A stretch of DNA of 10,100 nt from assembly GCA_032229625.1 (NCBI GenBank), contig JAVTVZ010000109.1, positions 1-10,100 of the forward strand, read 5' to 3'. Below the pieces are notes generated by a model. It did not search any database. It had not been told where the DNA came from and saw nothing but the letters and a program-made list of their open reading frames with translations. The position numbers were made by a program, and so were the translations under genes. The DNA comes from Kineosphaera sp032229625. Lineage in GTDB: Bacteria > Actinomycetota > Actinomycetes > Actinomycetales > Dermatophilaceae. Positions 1-7,205 of this stretch are shown piece after piece (the first letter of the stretch is position 1; every line of letters starts with the position of its first letter).

Positions 1-296
1 CGGTCGGCATCGCGCAGGTCGAGGATGAGCGCGCGCCCGTACAGGGCGTCCTGGTAGGCCCCACGCGGCGAGATCGTCTCCCGACCGGCGGCGGGCCCAT
101 CGACCGGCGCGCCCGACGCGCCCGGCGCGACCGGCGCGACCGGCGCCGCGTCGAAGAGGTCGATCTGCCAGCGCGCCTGGCTCCGCGTGCGGATCAGCGC
201 GGCGGCGAGGTCGAAGCGCGTGTGATCGCGCCGCCTGTCATCGAGGCGCCTGTCATCGAGACGACCGTCATCGAACCGCGTGGTGGTGGTGCTCAT
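1..296 (-). CDS. Hypothetical protein, N-terminal 98 residues (runs off left edge)
   Basis: On the minus strand an open frame starts at ATG 296-294 and continues to the window edge with no stop. The protein begins MSTTTTRFDDGR, followed by an Arg/Asp repeat (LDDRRLDDRR). A more ordinary segment follows (RFDLAAALIRTRSQARWQIDLFDAA), then a low-complexity Ala/Pro/Val/Gly linker (about residues 50-70), and then GRETISPRGAYQDALYGRAL leading into ILDLRDADR. A purine-rich Shine-Dalgarno-like stretch (AGAAGAGAG on the minus strand, positions 306-314) lies 9 nt before the ATG, which supports this start. The segments outside the linker read like real protein, with strongly G/C-biased third positions. 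I do not recognise the family. The gene is divergent from the ligase operon across about 500 bp. The function is unknown and the C-terminus lies outside the window. Confidence 0.6.
   Translation of the reverse strand, partial: MSTTTTRFDDGRLDDRRLDDRRRDHTRFDLAAALIRTRSQARWQIDLFDAAPVAPVAPGASGAPVDGPAAGRETISPRGAYQDALYGRALILDLRDAD
231..275. repeat. 15-bp tandem repeat, three units, inside the N-terminus of the left-edge gene
   Basis: Three adjacent 15-bp units occupy 231-245, 246-260 and 261-275. The first two differ only at their first base (unit CGCCTGTCATCGAG after that base) and the third is diverged (ACGACCGTCATCGAA). Because 15 is a multiple of three, the repeat stays in frame on the minus strand and encodes LDDRR-type pentapeptides near the start of the protein. 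It probably arose by slippage. Copy number could change without a frameshift. Confidence 0.8.
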
Positions 297-796
297 CTGG
301 GAGTGCTCTCTTCTGCGCCGTCGGCGGCGCGGGCTGGTCGGTCCGGGCGGGATCAGGCCGGACGACAACAGCCGGTGGCAGCGCACGAGGCGGCGACCGG
401 AGCAGGTCCGGCCACACGCATTCGAGGCGGCAAGAAGGTCACGCCATGACAGTACGGCCGCGCGATACCTCATGTGAAGTGATGCCATCCCTAATCTCAC
501 ATTATGAATCGCCGCCTCACCCGCATCGCTCCCCGACCCGACCCGCACCGCCACGACGCCCCCGCCCACCGGCCCCACTCCCGCTCAGGGTCGCGCTCGC
601 AGTCGAGCGTCGCGGCAATCACCGCGACCCGCTGCGCTCAGCTCGACACAGAACGGGGGGCTGGGGGCGGCCCTGCCCTGACCACGGCCCTCCGCGCCCC
701 CGCCAAGCGCCCCGCGGCCGGCTGTGCGGATTCGGCGACACGGGCGACGCGCCGGCGTGACGTGCTGGACATACGGGCTGTTTAGCGTTGCCGGGC
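297..796. other. Intergenic region between divergent genes, no convincing gene
   Basis: About 500 bp separate the minus-strand left-edge gene from the ligase operon. Open frames exist on both strands, but their translations are Arg/Pro/His-rich and low in complexity, and I do not trust them. The only AT-rich stretch is about 465-510. It contains a TANNNT box TAATCT at 492-497 and a short inverted pair ATGTGA (472-477) / TCACAT (497-502) with a 19-nt spacer, which could be a control element. The TAATCT box lies 6 nt before ATG 504, so a leaderless 93-residue peptide (504-785, plus) is formally possible. Its Arg/Pro-rich composition makes this doubtful. No RNA gene was recognised. Confidence 0.5.
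783..788 (+). promoter_or_regulatory. Candidate -10 box for a leaderless ligase transcript
   Basis: TAGCGT matches the actinobacterial -10 pattern TANNNT and ends 8 nt before ATG 797. No Shine-Dalgarno sequence is visible before that ATG, so a leaderless mRNA starting at or near the ATG is plausible. The -35 region is poor: GTGACG at 757-762 is the nearest TTGAC-like match and its spacing is too long. A TTG at 788 is an alternative upstream in-frame start that would add three residues. Confidence 0.35.
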
Positions 797-3457
797 ATGA
801 CGAAGACCGCTGCAGCGCCGAAGGCTTCGGCCTCGCCCGCCCCCGGCGCCCGCGGGGCCAGGCGCCGGCTCGGGGTCGAGGAGGAGTTCCACCTCGTCGA
901 CACCGCCACCCGGCGCCTGGCCCCGCGGGCGCCGGAGCTGCTCGACCGCCTCGACGGCGCGACCTACGTCGCGGAGATGCAGCGCTGCGTCGTCGAGATC
1001 AACTCCGACGTCGTCGACGACCTCGCCGGGCTGCGCGTCGAGCTCCTGCGCCGCCGCGGCGTCCTCGTGCGCGCCGCCGGCGAGCTGGGGCTGTCGATCG
1101 TCGCCGCGGGCGCCGTGCCGCTGGCCGTGCCCGCCGAGCTCGACCTCACCGAGGCGCCGCGCTATCGCCGGATGCTCGCCGACTACCAGTTGCTGGCCCG
1201 CGAGCAGCTCATCTGCGGCACCCAGGTGCATGTCGACGTCGCGGACCGGGACGAGGCGGTCGCCGTCGCGAGCCGGGTCGCGCCGTCCCTGCCGACGCTG
1301 CTCGCGCTGTCGGCGAGCTCGCCGTATTCGCACGACGGCACCGACACCGGCTATGCGAGCTCGCGCACCCTGGTCTGGCAGCGGTGGCCCACGACGGGCC
1401 TGGGCTCGCGCGCGACGACCGCGGCCGAATACGACGCTCTCATCGGCGAACTCCTCGCGACCGGCGTCATCACCGACCCCGGGATGATCTATTTCGACGT
1501 GCGCCCCTCGAGCCGCGCGAGCACCGTCGAGCTGCGCATCTGCGACAGCTGCCCGAGCGTCGACACGATCCTGCTCGTCGCCGGCCTCTTCCGCGCACTC
1601 GTATGTCGTGAGGCCCGCGAGCACGCCCACGGCCGCCCGCCCCTGGACTTCCCCGCCGCGGTCGGCCGGGCCGCGGTGTGGCGCGCGGCCCGCTCGGGCC
1701 TGGAGGAGGACCTCGTCGACATCGCGGCGGGCACGCACCGCCGCGCGTCGGAGGTCGTGCACGGGCTCGTGGACTCGCTGCGGGCGGACCTGGAGGCCAA
1801 CGGGGACTGGGAGACGGTGTCGGCGTTGACGGATTCGGTGCTGTTGGCGGGCAGTTCGGCGAGCCGGCAGCGCCGGGCGCACCGCCGCCGCGGCACGCTG
1901 ACCGACGTCGTCGACCTGCTCATCGCGGAGACCGCCGGCAGCCGCCCGGCCGTGCCTGCGGGCCCGCGGGCGATGTTCCTGGGCTATGAGCCGCGCCCCG
2001 GCGGGCCGGGGCAGCCGCCGCGACCGGTCGAGCACGACGAGGCGATCGACGTCGACGGGCAGGCGACGCCGCGCTACGCGCCGATCCTGGCCGTCCTGGA
2101 GAGGCTCGGCCCGAGCTCGCTGCGGCACCGGGAGTCGCGCATCGAGGACCTCCAGCGCGCCGACGGCGTGACGTTCTCGGTGACCGGTCAGCAGGGCAGT
2201 CGGGTGCTGCCGCTGGATCTGGTGCCGCGCGTCGTCGAGGCGCACGACTGGGCGCGCATCACGGCGGGCGCGGCGCAGCGCTCGATCGCCCTGGACTGCT
2301 TCCTGCGCGACGTCTACGGGGCGCAGCAGATCGTCGCCGACGGCGTCGTGCCAGGGGAGATCCTCGACCGGGCGCCGGGCTATCGCTCGTCGGGCATGAT
2401 CGCGGGCCGCGGCGTGCGCGCCCACATCAACGGCCTCGACCTCGTGCGCGACGGCGACGGCCGCTGGTGCGTCATCGAGGACAACCTGCGGATCCCCAGC
2501 GGGATCGCCTACGCGATCTGGCACCGCTCGCTGATCCGGCGGTTCCTGCCCGAGATCGAGGCGCCGCCCGGGTTGCTGGAGGTCGACACGGTGCCCGAGC
2601 AGCTGCGCGCGACGCTGACGGCGGCGGCGCCACCGCGGGCCGGCGACGAACCGGGCCTGGCGGTGCTCACCGAGGGCGTCGAGAACTCGGCGTATGCCGA
2701 GCACCGGCTGCTCGCCGAGCGGATGGGGGTGCCGCTGGTGACCCCCGAGGACCTGAGCGTGCAGCACGCGCAGCTGCTGCGCCACGGCAGCCGCGGCACC
2801 GACCCGATCCACGTGCTGTATGCCCGCATGGACGAGGACATGCTGCTGTCGTCGACGGGCCACGACGGGCTGCCGCTGCGCGCCGGGATCATCGAGGCGC
2901 TGCACCGCGGGCAGTTGAGCATCGCCAACGCCTTCGGCAACGGCGTCGCCGACGACAAGGCCGTCTACGCCTATGTGCCGGCGATGATCGACTACTACCT
3001 GGGTGAGACGCCGATCCTGGCGAACGTGCCGACGTTCGTGTGCGCCGAGCGCGACCAGCGCGATCACGTGCTGACCCACCTGGACGAGCTCGTCACCAAG
3101 CCGATCGACGGCTACGGCGGATCGGGCGTGCTCATCGGGCCGGACGCCAGCGACGCTGAGCTGGCGGCCCGCCGCGAAGAGCTGGAGCGGCACCCGGAGC
3201 AGTTCATCGCTCAGCAGGTGGTGGCGCTGTCGACGCATCCGACGTTCGACGGGTCGGCCTTCCGGCCGCACCACATCGACCTGCGGACCTTCGTGCATCT
3301 GCGGCACCGCGGCCGCGACCGGCGCCCGGAGGCGGTCGTCATGCCGGCGGCGTTGACCCGCGTCGGGGCGGCGGGCAGCAAGATCGTCAACTCCTCCGCC
3401 GGCGGCGGCGGCAAGGACACGTGGATTCTCGGCGCGGCCAAGGAGATCACCAACTGA
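797..3457 (+). CDS. Bifunctional carboxylate-amine ligase: YbdK-like GCS2 domain fused to circularly permuted ATP-grasp domain
   Basis: The product is 886 residues with two ATP-dependent ligase modules. Residues about 23-380 are a glutamate-cysteine-ligase type 2 (GCS2/YbdK) domain: RRRLGVEEEFHLVD (23-35), VVEINSD (65-71), CGTQVHVDV (140-148) and VELRICDSCPS (244-254) are its hallmark stretches. A Pro/Gly-rich linker (about 383-415) follows. Residues about 425-880 are a COG2308-type circularly permuted ATP-grasp domain with IEDNLRIPSGIAY (560-572), TKPIDGYGGSGVLIGP (767-782), HHIDLR (825-830) and NSSAGGGGKDTWIL (865-878). Each half belongs to a family that forms amide bonds between a carboxylate and an amine using ATP. 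The cytoplasmic enzyme could therefore join two successive bonds of a small peptide; the substrates are unknown. The ATG at 797 gives a standard GCS2 N-terminus; TTG 788 is the alternative start. The stop overlaps the next ATG (TGATG), so translation is coupled to the amidotransferase. The usual partners of stand-alone COG2308 proteins (alpha-E domain, transglutaminase-like) are absent here. A name of plain glutamate-cysteine ligase would be misleading. Confidence 0.9.
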   Translation: MTKTAAAPKASASPAPGARGARRRLGVEEEFHLVDTATRRLAPRAPELLDRLDGATYVAEMQRCVVEINSDVVDDLAGLRVELLRRRGVLVRAAGELGLSIVAAGAVPLAVPAELDLTEAPRYRRMLADYQLLAREQLICGTQVHVDVADRDEAVAVASRVAPSLPTLLALSASSPYSHDGTDTGYASSRTLVWQRWPTTGLGSRATTAAEYDALIGELLATGVITDPGMIYFDVRPSSRASTVELRICDSCPSVDTILLVAGLFRALVCREAREHAHGRPPLDFPAAVGRAAVWRAARSGLEEDLVDIAAGTHRRASEVVHGLVDSLRADLEANGDWETVSALTDSVLLAGSSASRQRRAHRRRGTLTDVVDLLIAETAGSRPAVPAGPRAMFLGYEPRPGGPGQPPRPVEHDEAIDVDGQATPRYAPILAVLERLGPSSLRHRESRIEDLQRADGVTFSVTGQQGSRVLPLDLVPRVVEAHDWARITAGAAQRSIALDCFLRDVYGAQQIVADGVVPGEILDRAPGYRSSGMIAGRGVRAHINGLDLVRDGDGRWCVIEDNLRIPSGIAYAIWHRSLIRRFLPEIEAPPGLLEVDTVPEQLRATLTAAAPPRAGDEPGLAVLTEGVENSAYAEHRLLAERMGVPLVTPEDLSVQHAQLLRHGSRGTDPIHVLYARMDEDMLLSSTGHDGLPLRAGIIEALHRGQLSIANAFGNGVADDKAVYAYVPAMIDYYLGETPILANVPTFVCAERDQRDHVLTHLDELVTKPIDGYGGSGVLIGPDASDAELAARREELERHPEQFIAQQVVALSTHPTFDGSAFRPHHIDLRTFVHLRHRGRDRRPEAVVMPAALTRVGAAGSKIVNSSAGGGGKDTWILGAAKEITN
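3440..3445 (+). promoter_or_regulatory. Ribosome binding site for the amidotransferase, inside the ligase gene
   Basis: AAGGAG lies within the last codons of the ligase gene, 11 nt before ATG 3457. It fixes the amidotransferase start at the ATG that overlaps the ligase stop. That start also places the catalytic cysteine at residue 2, as the family requires. Confidence 0.75.
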
Positions 3458-4808
3458 TGTGTGGGATCTGTGGTGAGGTCCGCTTCGACTCCGGCCTGGC
3501 GGACACCGGCGCCGTCGCGGCGATGACGCGGGCGCTGGCGCCGCGCGGGCCGGACGGCGAGGGCGTCTTCGCGCGCGGGCCGGTGGCCCTGGGGCATCGG
3601 CGGCTGGCGATCATCGACCTGTCGGTGCGCGGCGCCCAGCCGATGGTCGACCCCGACCTGGGCCTGGCGCTCGTCTTCAACGGCTGCATCTACAACTACC
3701 GGCAGCTGCGGCGCGAGCTGATCGACGCGGGCTACCGCTTCTTCTCCGACGCGGACAGCGAGGTCGTGCTCAAGGCGTTCCACCGCTGGGGGACGGGGTG
3801 TTTCGCACGGTTCGCCGGGATGTTCGCCGTCGGGGTCGTCGATCTGGACTCCGGGCGCACGACCCTAGCGCGGGACCGACTCGGCATCAAACCACTGTAT
3901 ATCGCACAGGACAGTGTGAAATTGCGCTTCGCCTCGTCGGTCCAGTCGCTGCTCGCCGGCGGCGGGATCGACACCGACATCGACCGGATCGCACTCCACC
4001 ACTACCTGTCGTTCCACTCCGTGGTGCCCGCGCCGCGCACGATGCTCACCGGGGTGCGCAAGCTGCCCGCGGCGACCGTGCGGGTCGTCGAGCCGGACGG
4101 GTCGAGCCGCGACACGACCTACTGGGAGCCGAGTTTCGCGCGCGACGCCCAGCGCGCCCACTGGTCGCCGCGGGACTGGCAGGAGGCGCTGCTGGCGAGC
4201 CTGGCCGAGTCCGTGCGGCGCCGGATGGTCGCCGACGTGCCGGTCGGAGTGCTGCTGTCGGGCGGCTTCGACTCCAGCGCGATCGTCGCGCTCCTGGCCC
4301 GGGAGGGGCAGCGCGACCTGGCGACGTTCAGCATCGGCTTCGACGCCGCGGGCGGTGAGAGCGGCGACGAATACGCCTACTCCGACCTCGTCGCACGGGA
4401 GTTCGGCACGGATCATCACCGTCTGCACGTCGACACCGCGGCGCTCGTGCCGGCGGTGCCGGCGGCGATCGCGGCGATGAGCGAGCCGATGATCTCACAC
4501 GATTGTGTGGCGTTCTACCTGTTGAGTCAGCAGGTCGCGCGGCACGTCAAGGTCGTGCAGTCCGGGCAGGGCGCCGACGAGGTGCTCGCCGGATACGACT
4601 GGTATCCGCCGCTCGCGGACGTCCCGGCCGCCGACGTGACCGCGCACTACGCGCGGGTCTTCTTCGACCGCGGCCACCGCGAGATCGACGCGCTGGTCTC
4701 CCCCGACTACGCGCTGGTCACCGACCCCAGCCTCGACCTCGTCGCGGCGCACCACCGTCACACCCTGACCGCGCCGCGCGGCGGCGAGCGCGAGGCCCTC
4801 GACGCGGC
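3457..4808 (+). CDS. Asparagine-synthase-like glutamine amidotransferase (NAGGN amidotransferase type), 3' end lost in gap
   Basis: 450 residues are visible before the N run. The N-terminal class II glutaminase domain (2-~165) starts MCGICGE, so Cys2 would be the nucleophile that releases ammonia from glutamine. Supporting residues are in GHRRLAIIDLS (46-56), FNGCIYNY (74-81) and SDADSEV (97-103). The synthetase domain carries the PP-loop SGGFDSS (268-274), which adenylates a carboxylate, and GQGADEVLAGYDWYPP (370-385). The FNGCIYN variant (Cys where asparagine synthases usually have Glu), SEPMISHDCVAFYLLSQ and GQGADEV-GYxWYPP resemble the N-acetylglutaminylglutamine amidotransferase group (TIGR03104) more than housekeeping AsnB. 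The expected role is to convert a peptide carboxylate to its carboxamide in the cytoplasm. Members of that group are close to 590 residues, so about 140 are missing at the gap. The protein is translationally coupled to the upstream ligase. The exact substrate is inferred only. Confidence 0.85.
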
Positions 4809-4908
4809 NNNNNNNNNNNNNNNNNNNNNNNNNNNNNNNNNNNNNNNNNNNNNNNNNNNNNNNNNNNNNNNNNNNNNNNNNNNNNNNNNNNNNNNNNNNN
4901 NNNNNNNN
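4809..4908. other. Assembly gap (100 N) inside the operon
   Basis: The run is exactly 100 N and most likely a placeholder of unknown true length. The left flank is mid-gene in the amidotransferase. The right flank is already near the N-terminus of the S9 peptidase. The missing DNA must hold about 140 codons of the first gene, its stop, and the start of the second, so the true gap should exceed about 400 bp. The continuous frame across the N run is a coincidence and does not indicate a fusion protein. Confidence 0.9.
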
Positions 4909-6756
4909 GTGGACGACGGCTATCCGCGGGCGGTGCAGCGGCCTCTGCAGGTCTCGGGCACGGCGGTCGCGCTCGGGCGGGCCCGCGACGTACGGCTGCC
5001 GGTCGAGGGCCCGATCACCAAGGTCGTCTACTCCCCCGACGGCCGCTGGCTGGCGTGTCAGCTCTCGCCGCATGCGGGGGTCCGCGCGCAGGTGTGGGCG
5101 GTGACGACCGATCCGGCCGATCCGCGGGCGCTGTGGATCGACGGCGGCGAGGGCGGCAGCCGCGAGCTCGTCGGCTGGGACGGCGCCCGGGTCGCCGTGA
5201 CCGTCGAGGGTGAGGACGGGTATGGCGAGTCGCGGCTCATCGACCCGCTCGACGGGCACGTGCAGGTCGTGGATCGGCGCGCCGACGCCCGGCTCATCGA
5301 CGCGTGGGACGGTCGCGCGCTCGTGCGGGTCGGGCCGCGCACCGACCGGCACCTGCTGCTGCTGCGCGGCGGCCCGGCGAGCAGTGGCGCGGAGGGGGAC
5401 GAGGTGCGCCTCGGTGACCCGGACCCGGGCTCGCTGACCGACCCGGGCGTCATCCTCGACGACCACCGGCCCCGCCGCACCCCCGACGGGCGCACGTGGC
5501 CGCCGGCGTCGGGCGCGGCGGCCCGCGCGGGTGTCCTCGACGGATATGTGCGGGTCATCGTGCGCACGGACACCGGCGCGGATCGGCTGCGGCTGGACCA
5601 GCTGACGATCACCCCGAGCGGCGCGTGGCGCCGGGTGCTGGCGGCCCGGGTCGACGCGGACCTCGACGAGTTCGCGGTGAGCGCCGACGGCAGCCGCGCG
5701 GCGCTGCTGTGGAACGTCGCGGGCGGGGTGAGCAGCCTGCAGGTCCTCGAACTGCTCGACGGCACGCTGCACGACCCGATCACGCTGCCCGCGGCCGTGG
5801 CGTCGGGGCTGTCGTTGCGCGCCGACGGGCGGGTGCTGGCCCTGACCGTCGAGGGCCCGGGCCGCCACCGCGGGGTGGCGCTGACGTCGCTGACGGCGTG
5901 GGGTCCCGGCGGCGGTCGTGACGCGCAGGACGACGCTCGCCGCTGGACGCTCATCGACCCGGTGCCTCAGCTGCCGGACACCGTCCACCCGGAGCGGGAG
6001 ACGCTGCGCGCCCACGACGGGCTGGAGTTGTCGGGCTGGCTGTACCGCGCGCCGGGTGCGCACGGTCCAGGGCCGGCGCTCGTCTACTTCCACGGGGGCC
6101 CGGAGGCGCAGGCCCGGCCGGAGTTCAGCGACGTCTTCGGGCCGCTGCTGGCTCGCGGGGTGTCGGTCTTCGCGCCGAACGTGCGCGGCTCGGCCGGGTC
6201 GGGGCGCGCGTTCTGGCACGCCGACGATCACGCGAGACGCTGGGACGGCATCCGCGACGCCGTCGACGTCATCGACCACCTCCTGGCCCGCGGGATCGCC
6301 GCGCCGGGCCGGGTCGCGGTCGCGGGCCGCTCCTACGGCGGCTACCTGACCAACGCGCTCCTCGCCTTCCACCCCGGACACGCCGTCTGCGGCGTCGCGA
6401 TCTGCGGCATGAGCGACCTGCACGCCTTCCACCGCGAGACCGAACCGTGGATCGGGCGCGCCTCCTACTCCAAATACGGCCACCCCGAACGCGACGCGCA
6501 ACTCCTGACGGACCTGTCCCCGATCCACCGCGCCGCCGACGTGCGCGTGCCCATGCTCTTCATCCACGGCGCGAACGACACCAACGTCCCCGTCGGCGAA
6601 TCCCCCCGCATGGCAGCCGCGCTGCGCCACGCCGGCTCGCACGCCGAGACGCTCATCGTGCCCGGCGAAGGCCACGACTTCACCCGCCCCGACCACCGCG
6701 CGCTCCTGGCGACCCGCCTCGCCGACTTCGTCACCGCGCACCTGCCACCCCCGTAG
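4909..6756 (+). CDS. S9-family (prolyl oligopeptidase/acylaminoacyl peptidase-like) serine peptidase, 5' end lost in gap
   Basis: 615 residues are visible, ending at TAG 6754-6756; the start codon lies in the gap or at its edge. The N-terminal half (to about 5990) is a degenerate beta-propeller-like region with blades such as VVYSPDGRWLACQLS and FAVSADGSRAALLWN. The C-terminal alpha/beta-hydrolase domain has the oxyanion-region motif YFHGGPE (6088-6108), the nucleophile motif GRSYGGY with Ser at 6331-6333, the acid in GANDTNVP (Asp 6577-6579) and the catalytic His in GEGHDF (6673-6675). The full triad is therefore present. Enzymes of this family cut short peptides or blocked amino acids. No signal peptide can be judged because the N-terminus is missing. 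In the operon it could process, recycle or degrade the peptide made by the ligase and amidotransferase. NAGGN clusters also carry a peptidase, but of the M42 family, so this would be a different solution. Family call is firm; role is inferred. Confidence 0.85.
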   Translation: MDDGYPRAVQRPLQVSGTAVALGRARDVRLPVEGPITKVVYSPDGRWLACQLSPHAGVRAQVWAVTTDPADPRALWIDGGEGGSRELVGWDGARVAVTVEGEDGYGESRLIDPLDGHVQVVDRRADARLIDAWDGRALVRVGPRTDRHLLLLRGGPASSGAEGDEVRLGDPDPGSLTDPGVILDDHRPRRTPDGRTWPPASGAAARAGVLDGYVRVIVRTDTGADRLRLDQLTITPSGAWRRVLAARVDADLDEFAVSADGSRAALLWNVAGGVSSLQVLELLDGTLHDPITLPAAVASGLSLRADGRVLALTVEGPGRHRGVALTSLTAWGPGGGRDAQDDARRWTLIDPVPQLPDTVHPERETLRAHDGLELSGWLYRAPGAHGPGPALVYFHGGPEAQARPEFSDVFGPLLARGVSVFAPNVRGSAGSGRAFWHADDHARRWDGIRDAVDVIDHLLARGIAAPGRVAVAGRSYGGYLTNALLAFHPGHAVCGVAICGMSDLHAFHRETEPWIGRASYSKYGHPERDAQLLTDLSPIHRAADVRVPMLFIHGANDTNVPVGESPRMAAALRHAGSHAETLIVPGEGHDFTRPDHRALLATRLADFVTAHLPPP

Positions 6757-6828
6757 CCGGATCGGCGGCGGCCGAGGCCGCGCACTCGATGTGCGGCGCA
6801 GCTCTGTCGCCTCCCCGGCCCCGCGGCC

Positions 6829-6834
6829 TACCCT
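6829..6834 (+). promoter_or_regulatory. Candidate -10 box for a leaderless DUF2277 transcript
   Basis: TACCCT fits TANNNT and ends 7 nt before ATG 6842 (TACCCT-GGCGGAC-ATG). This is the spacing expected when transcription starts at the A of ATG. The GGCGGA between box and start is a weak Shine-Dalgarno at best. No good -35 hexamer was seen. Confidence 0.4.
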
Positions 6835-6841
6835 GGCGGAC

Positions 6842-7114
6842 ATGTGCCGCAACATCCGTCAACTCCACAACTTCGAGCCCCCCGCGACCGACGCCGAGAT
6901 CCACGCGGCCGCGACACAGTTCGTCCGCAAGGTCGGCGGCGGCGCCCCCAGCAAGGCCAACGAGGCCGCCTACGCCCGCGCGATCGAGGAGATCAGCACC
7001 ACCGTCGACCGGCTGCTCGGCGAACTCGTCACGAGCGCCGCCCCCAAGGACCGGGAGGTCGAGGCCGCCAAGGCCCGCGCCCGCTCGGCCGAACGCTACG
7101 GCCGCCCCGCCTGA
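6842..7114 (+). CDS. DUF2277 domain-containing protein
   Basis: A 90-residue protein beginning MCRNIRQLHNFEPPATDAEI, with FVRKVGGGAPSKANEAAY (about 23-40) and the C-terminal helix KDREVEAAKARARSAERYG. This full-length pattern, including the MCRNI start, the LHNFEPPAT segment and a small helical body ending in charged residues, is that of the uncharacterised DUF2277 family (Pfam PF10041), common in actinobacteria. ATG 6842 is preferred over the upstream in-frame GTG at 6791 because the family starts at MCRNI. No membrane segment or signal peptide is present, so it should be cytoplasmic. It lies 85 bp downstream of the peptidase and has its own promoter-like box, so it need not belong to that operon. 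Function is unknown. Confidence 0.9.
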   Translation: MCRNIRQLHNFEPPATDAEIHAAATQFVRKVGGGAPSKANEAAYARAIEEISTTVDRLLGELVTSAAPKDREVEAAKARARSAERYGRPA

Positions 7115-7137
7115 GCGCCACGCCCGCAACGACACGA

Positions 7138-7175
7138 CGGCTGCCCGCCTCCCCTACGAGGGAGACGGGCGGCCG
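7138..7175. terminator. Hairpin between convergent genes, probably a bidirectional terminator
   Basis: The arms 7138-7153 and 7160-7175 pair over 16 positions with one T-G wobble (7142/7171) and one C-A mismatch (7148/7165), closing a 6-nt loop CTACGA. There is no U tract on either side, which is common for terminators in high-GC actinobacteria. It sits 23 nt after the DUF2277 stop and 30 nt after the permease stop on the other strand, so it is well placed to end both transcripts. Confidence 0.75.
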
Positions 7176-7205
7176 CGTGCCACAGCGTGCCGCCAGGGGC
7201 CGGAC

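Noticed and set aside
472..502. CRP-like TGTGA / TCACA pair
   Set aside because: The half-sites are separated by 19 nt instead of the 6 nt of a CRP site, and nothing beyond 5-6 bp is symmetric.
446..760. Possible 104-residue plus-strand gene with AAGG before ATG 446
   Set aside because: Despite a passable ribosome binding site, the product is a Pro/Arg/His-rich low-complexity string with no folded-protein character. It overlaps the competing frame 504-785, which has the same problem.
504..785. Possible leaderless 93-residue peptide starting 6 nt after TAATCT
   Set aside because: The promoter-like box is well placed, but there is no -35, the composition is Arg/Pro-rich, and third-position G/C is lower than in the neighbouring real genes. 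It is kept only as a remark in the intergenic entry.
782..3307. 841-codon open frame on the minus strand opposite the ligase gene
   Set aside because: The translation is rich in Arg/Ala/Val/His without any recognisable domain, which is typical of antisense frames in very GC-rich genes. The plus-strand frame has clear family motifs throughout.
6768..6781. Short hairpin GCGGC-CGAG-GCCGC after the peptidase stop
   Set aside because: The stem has only 5 bp and no U tract. Such stems are expected by chance at this GC content, so it is not called a terminator.
4495..6855. 786-codon open frame on the minus strand opposite the amidotransferase and peptidase
   Set aside because: It spans the N gap and is Arg/Val/Ala-rich shadow sequence with no motifs. 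The plus strand encodes conserved catalytic residues.
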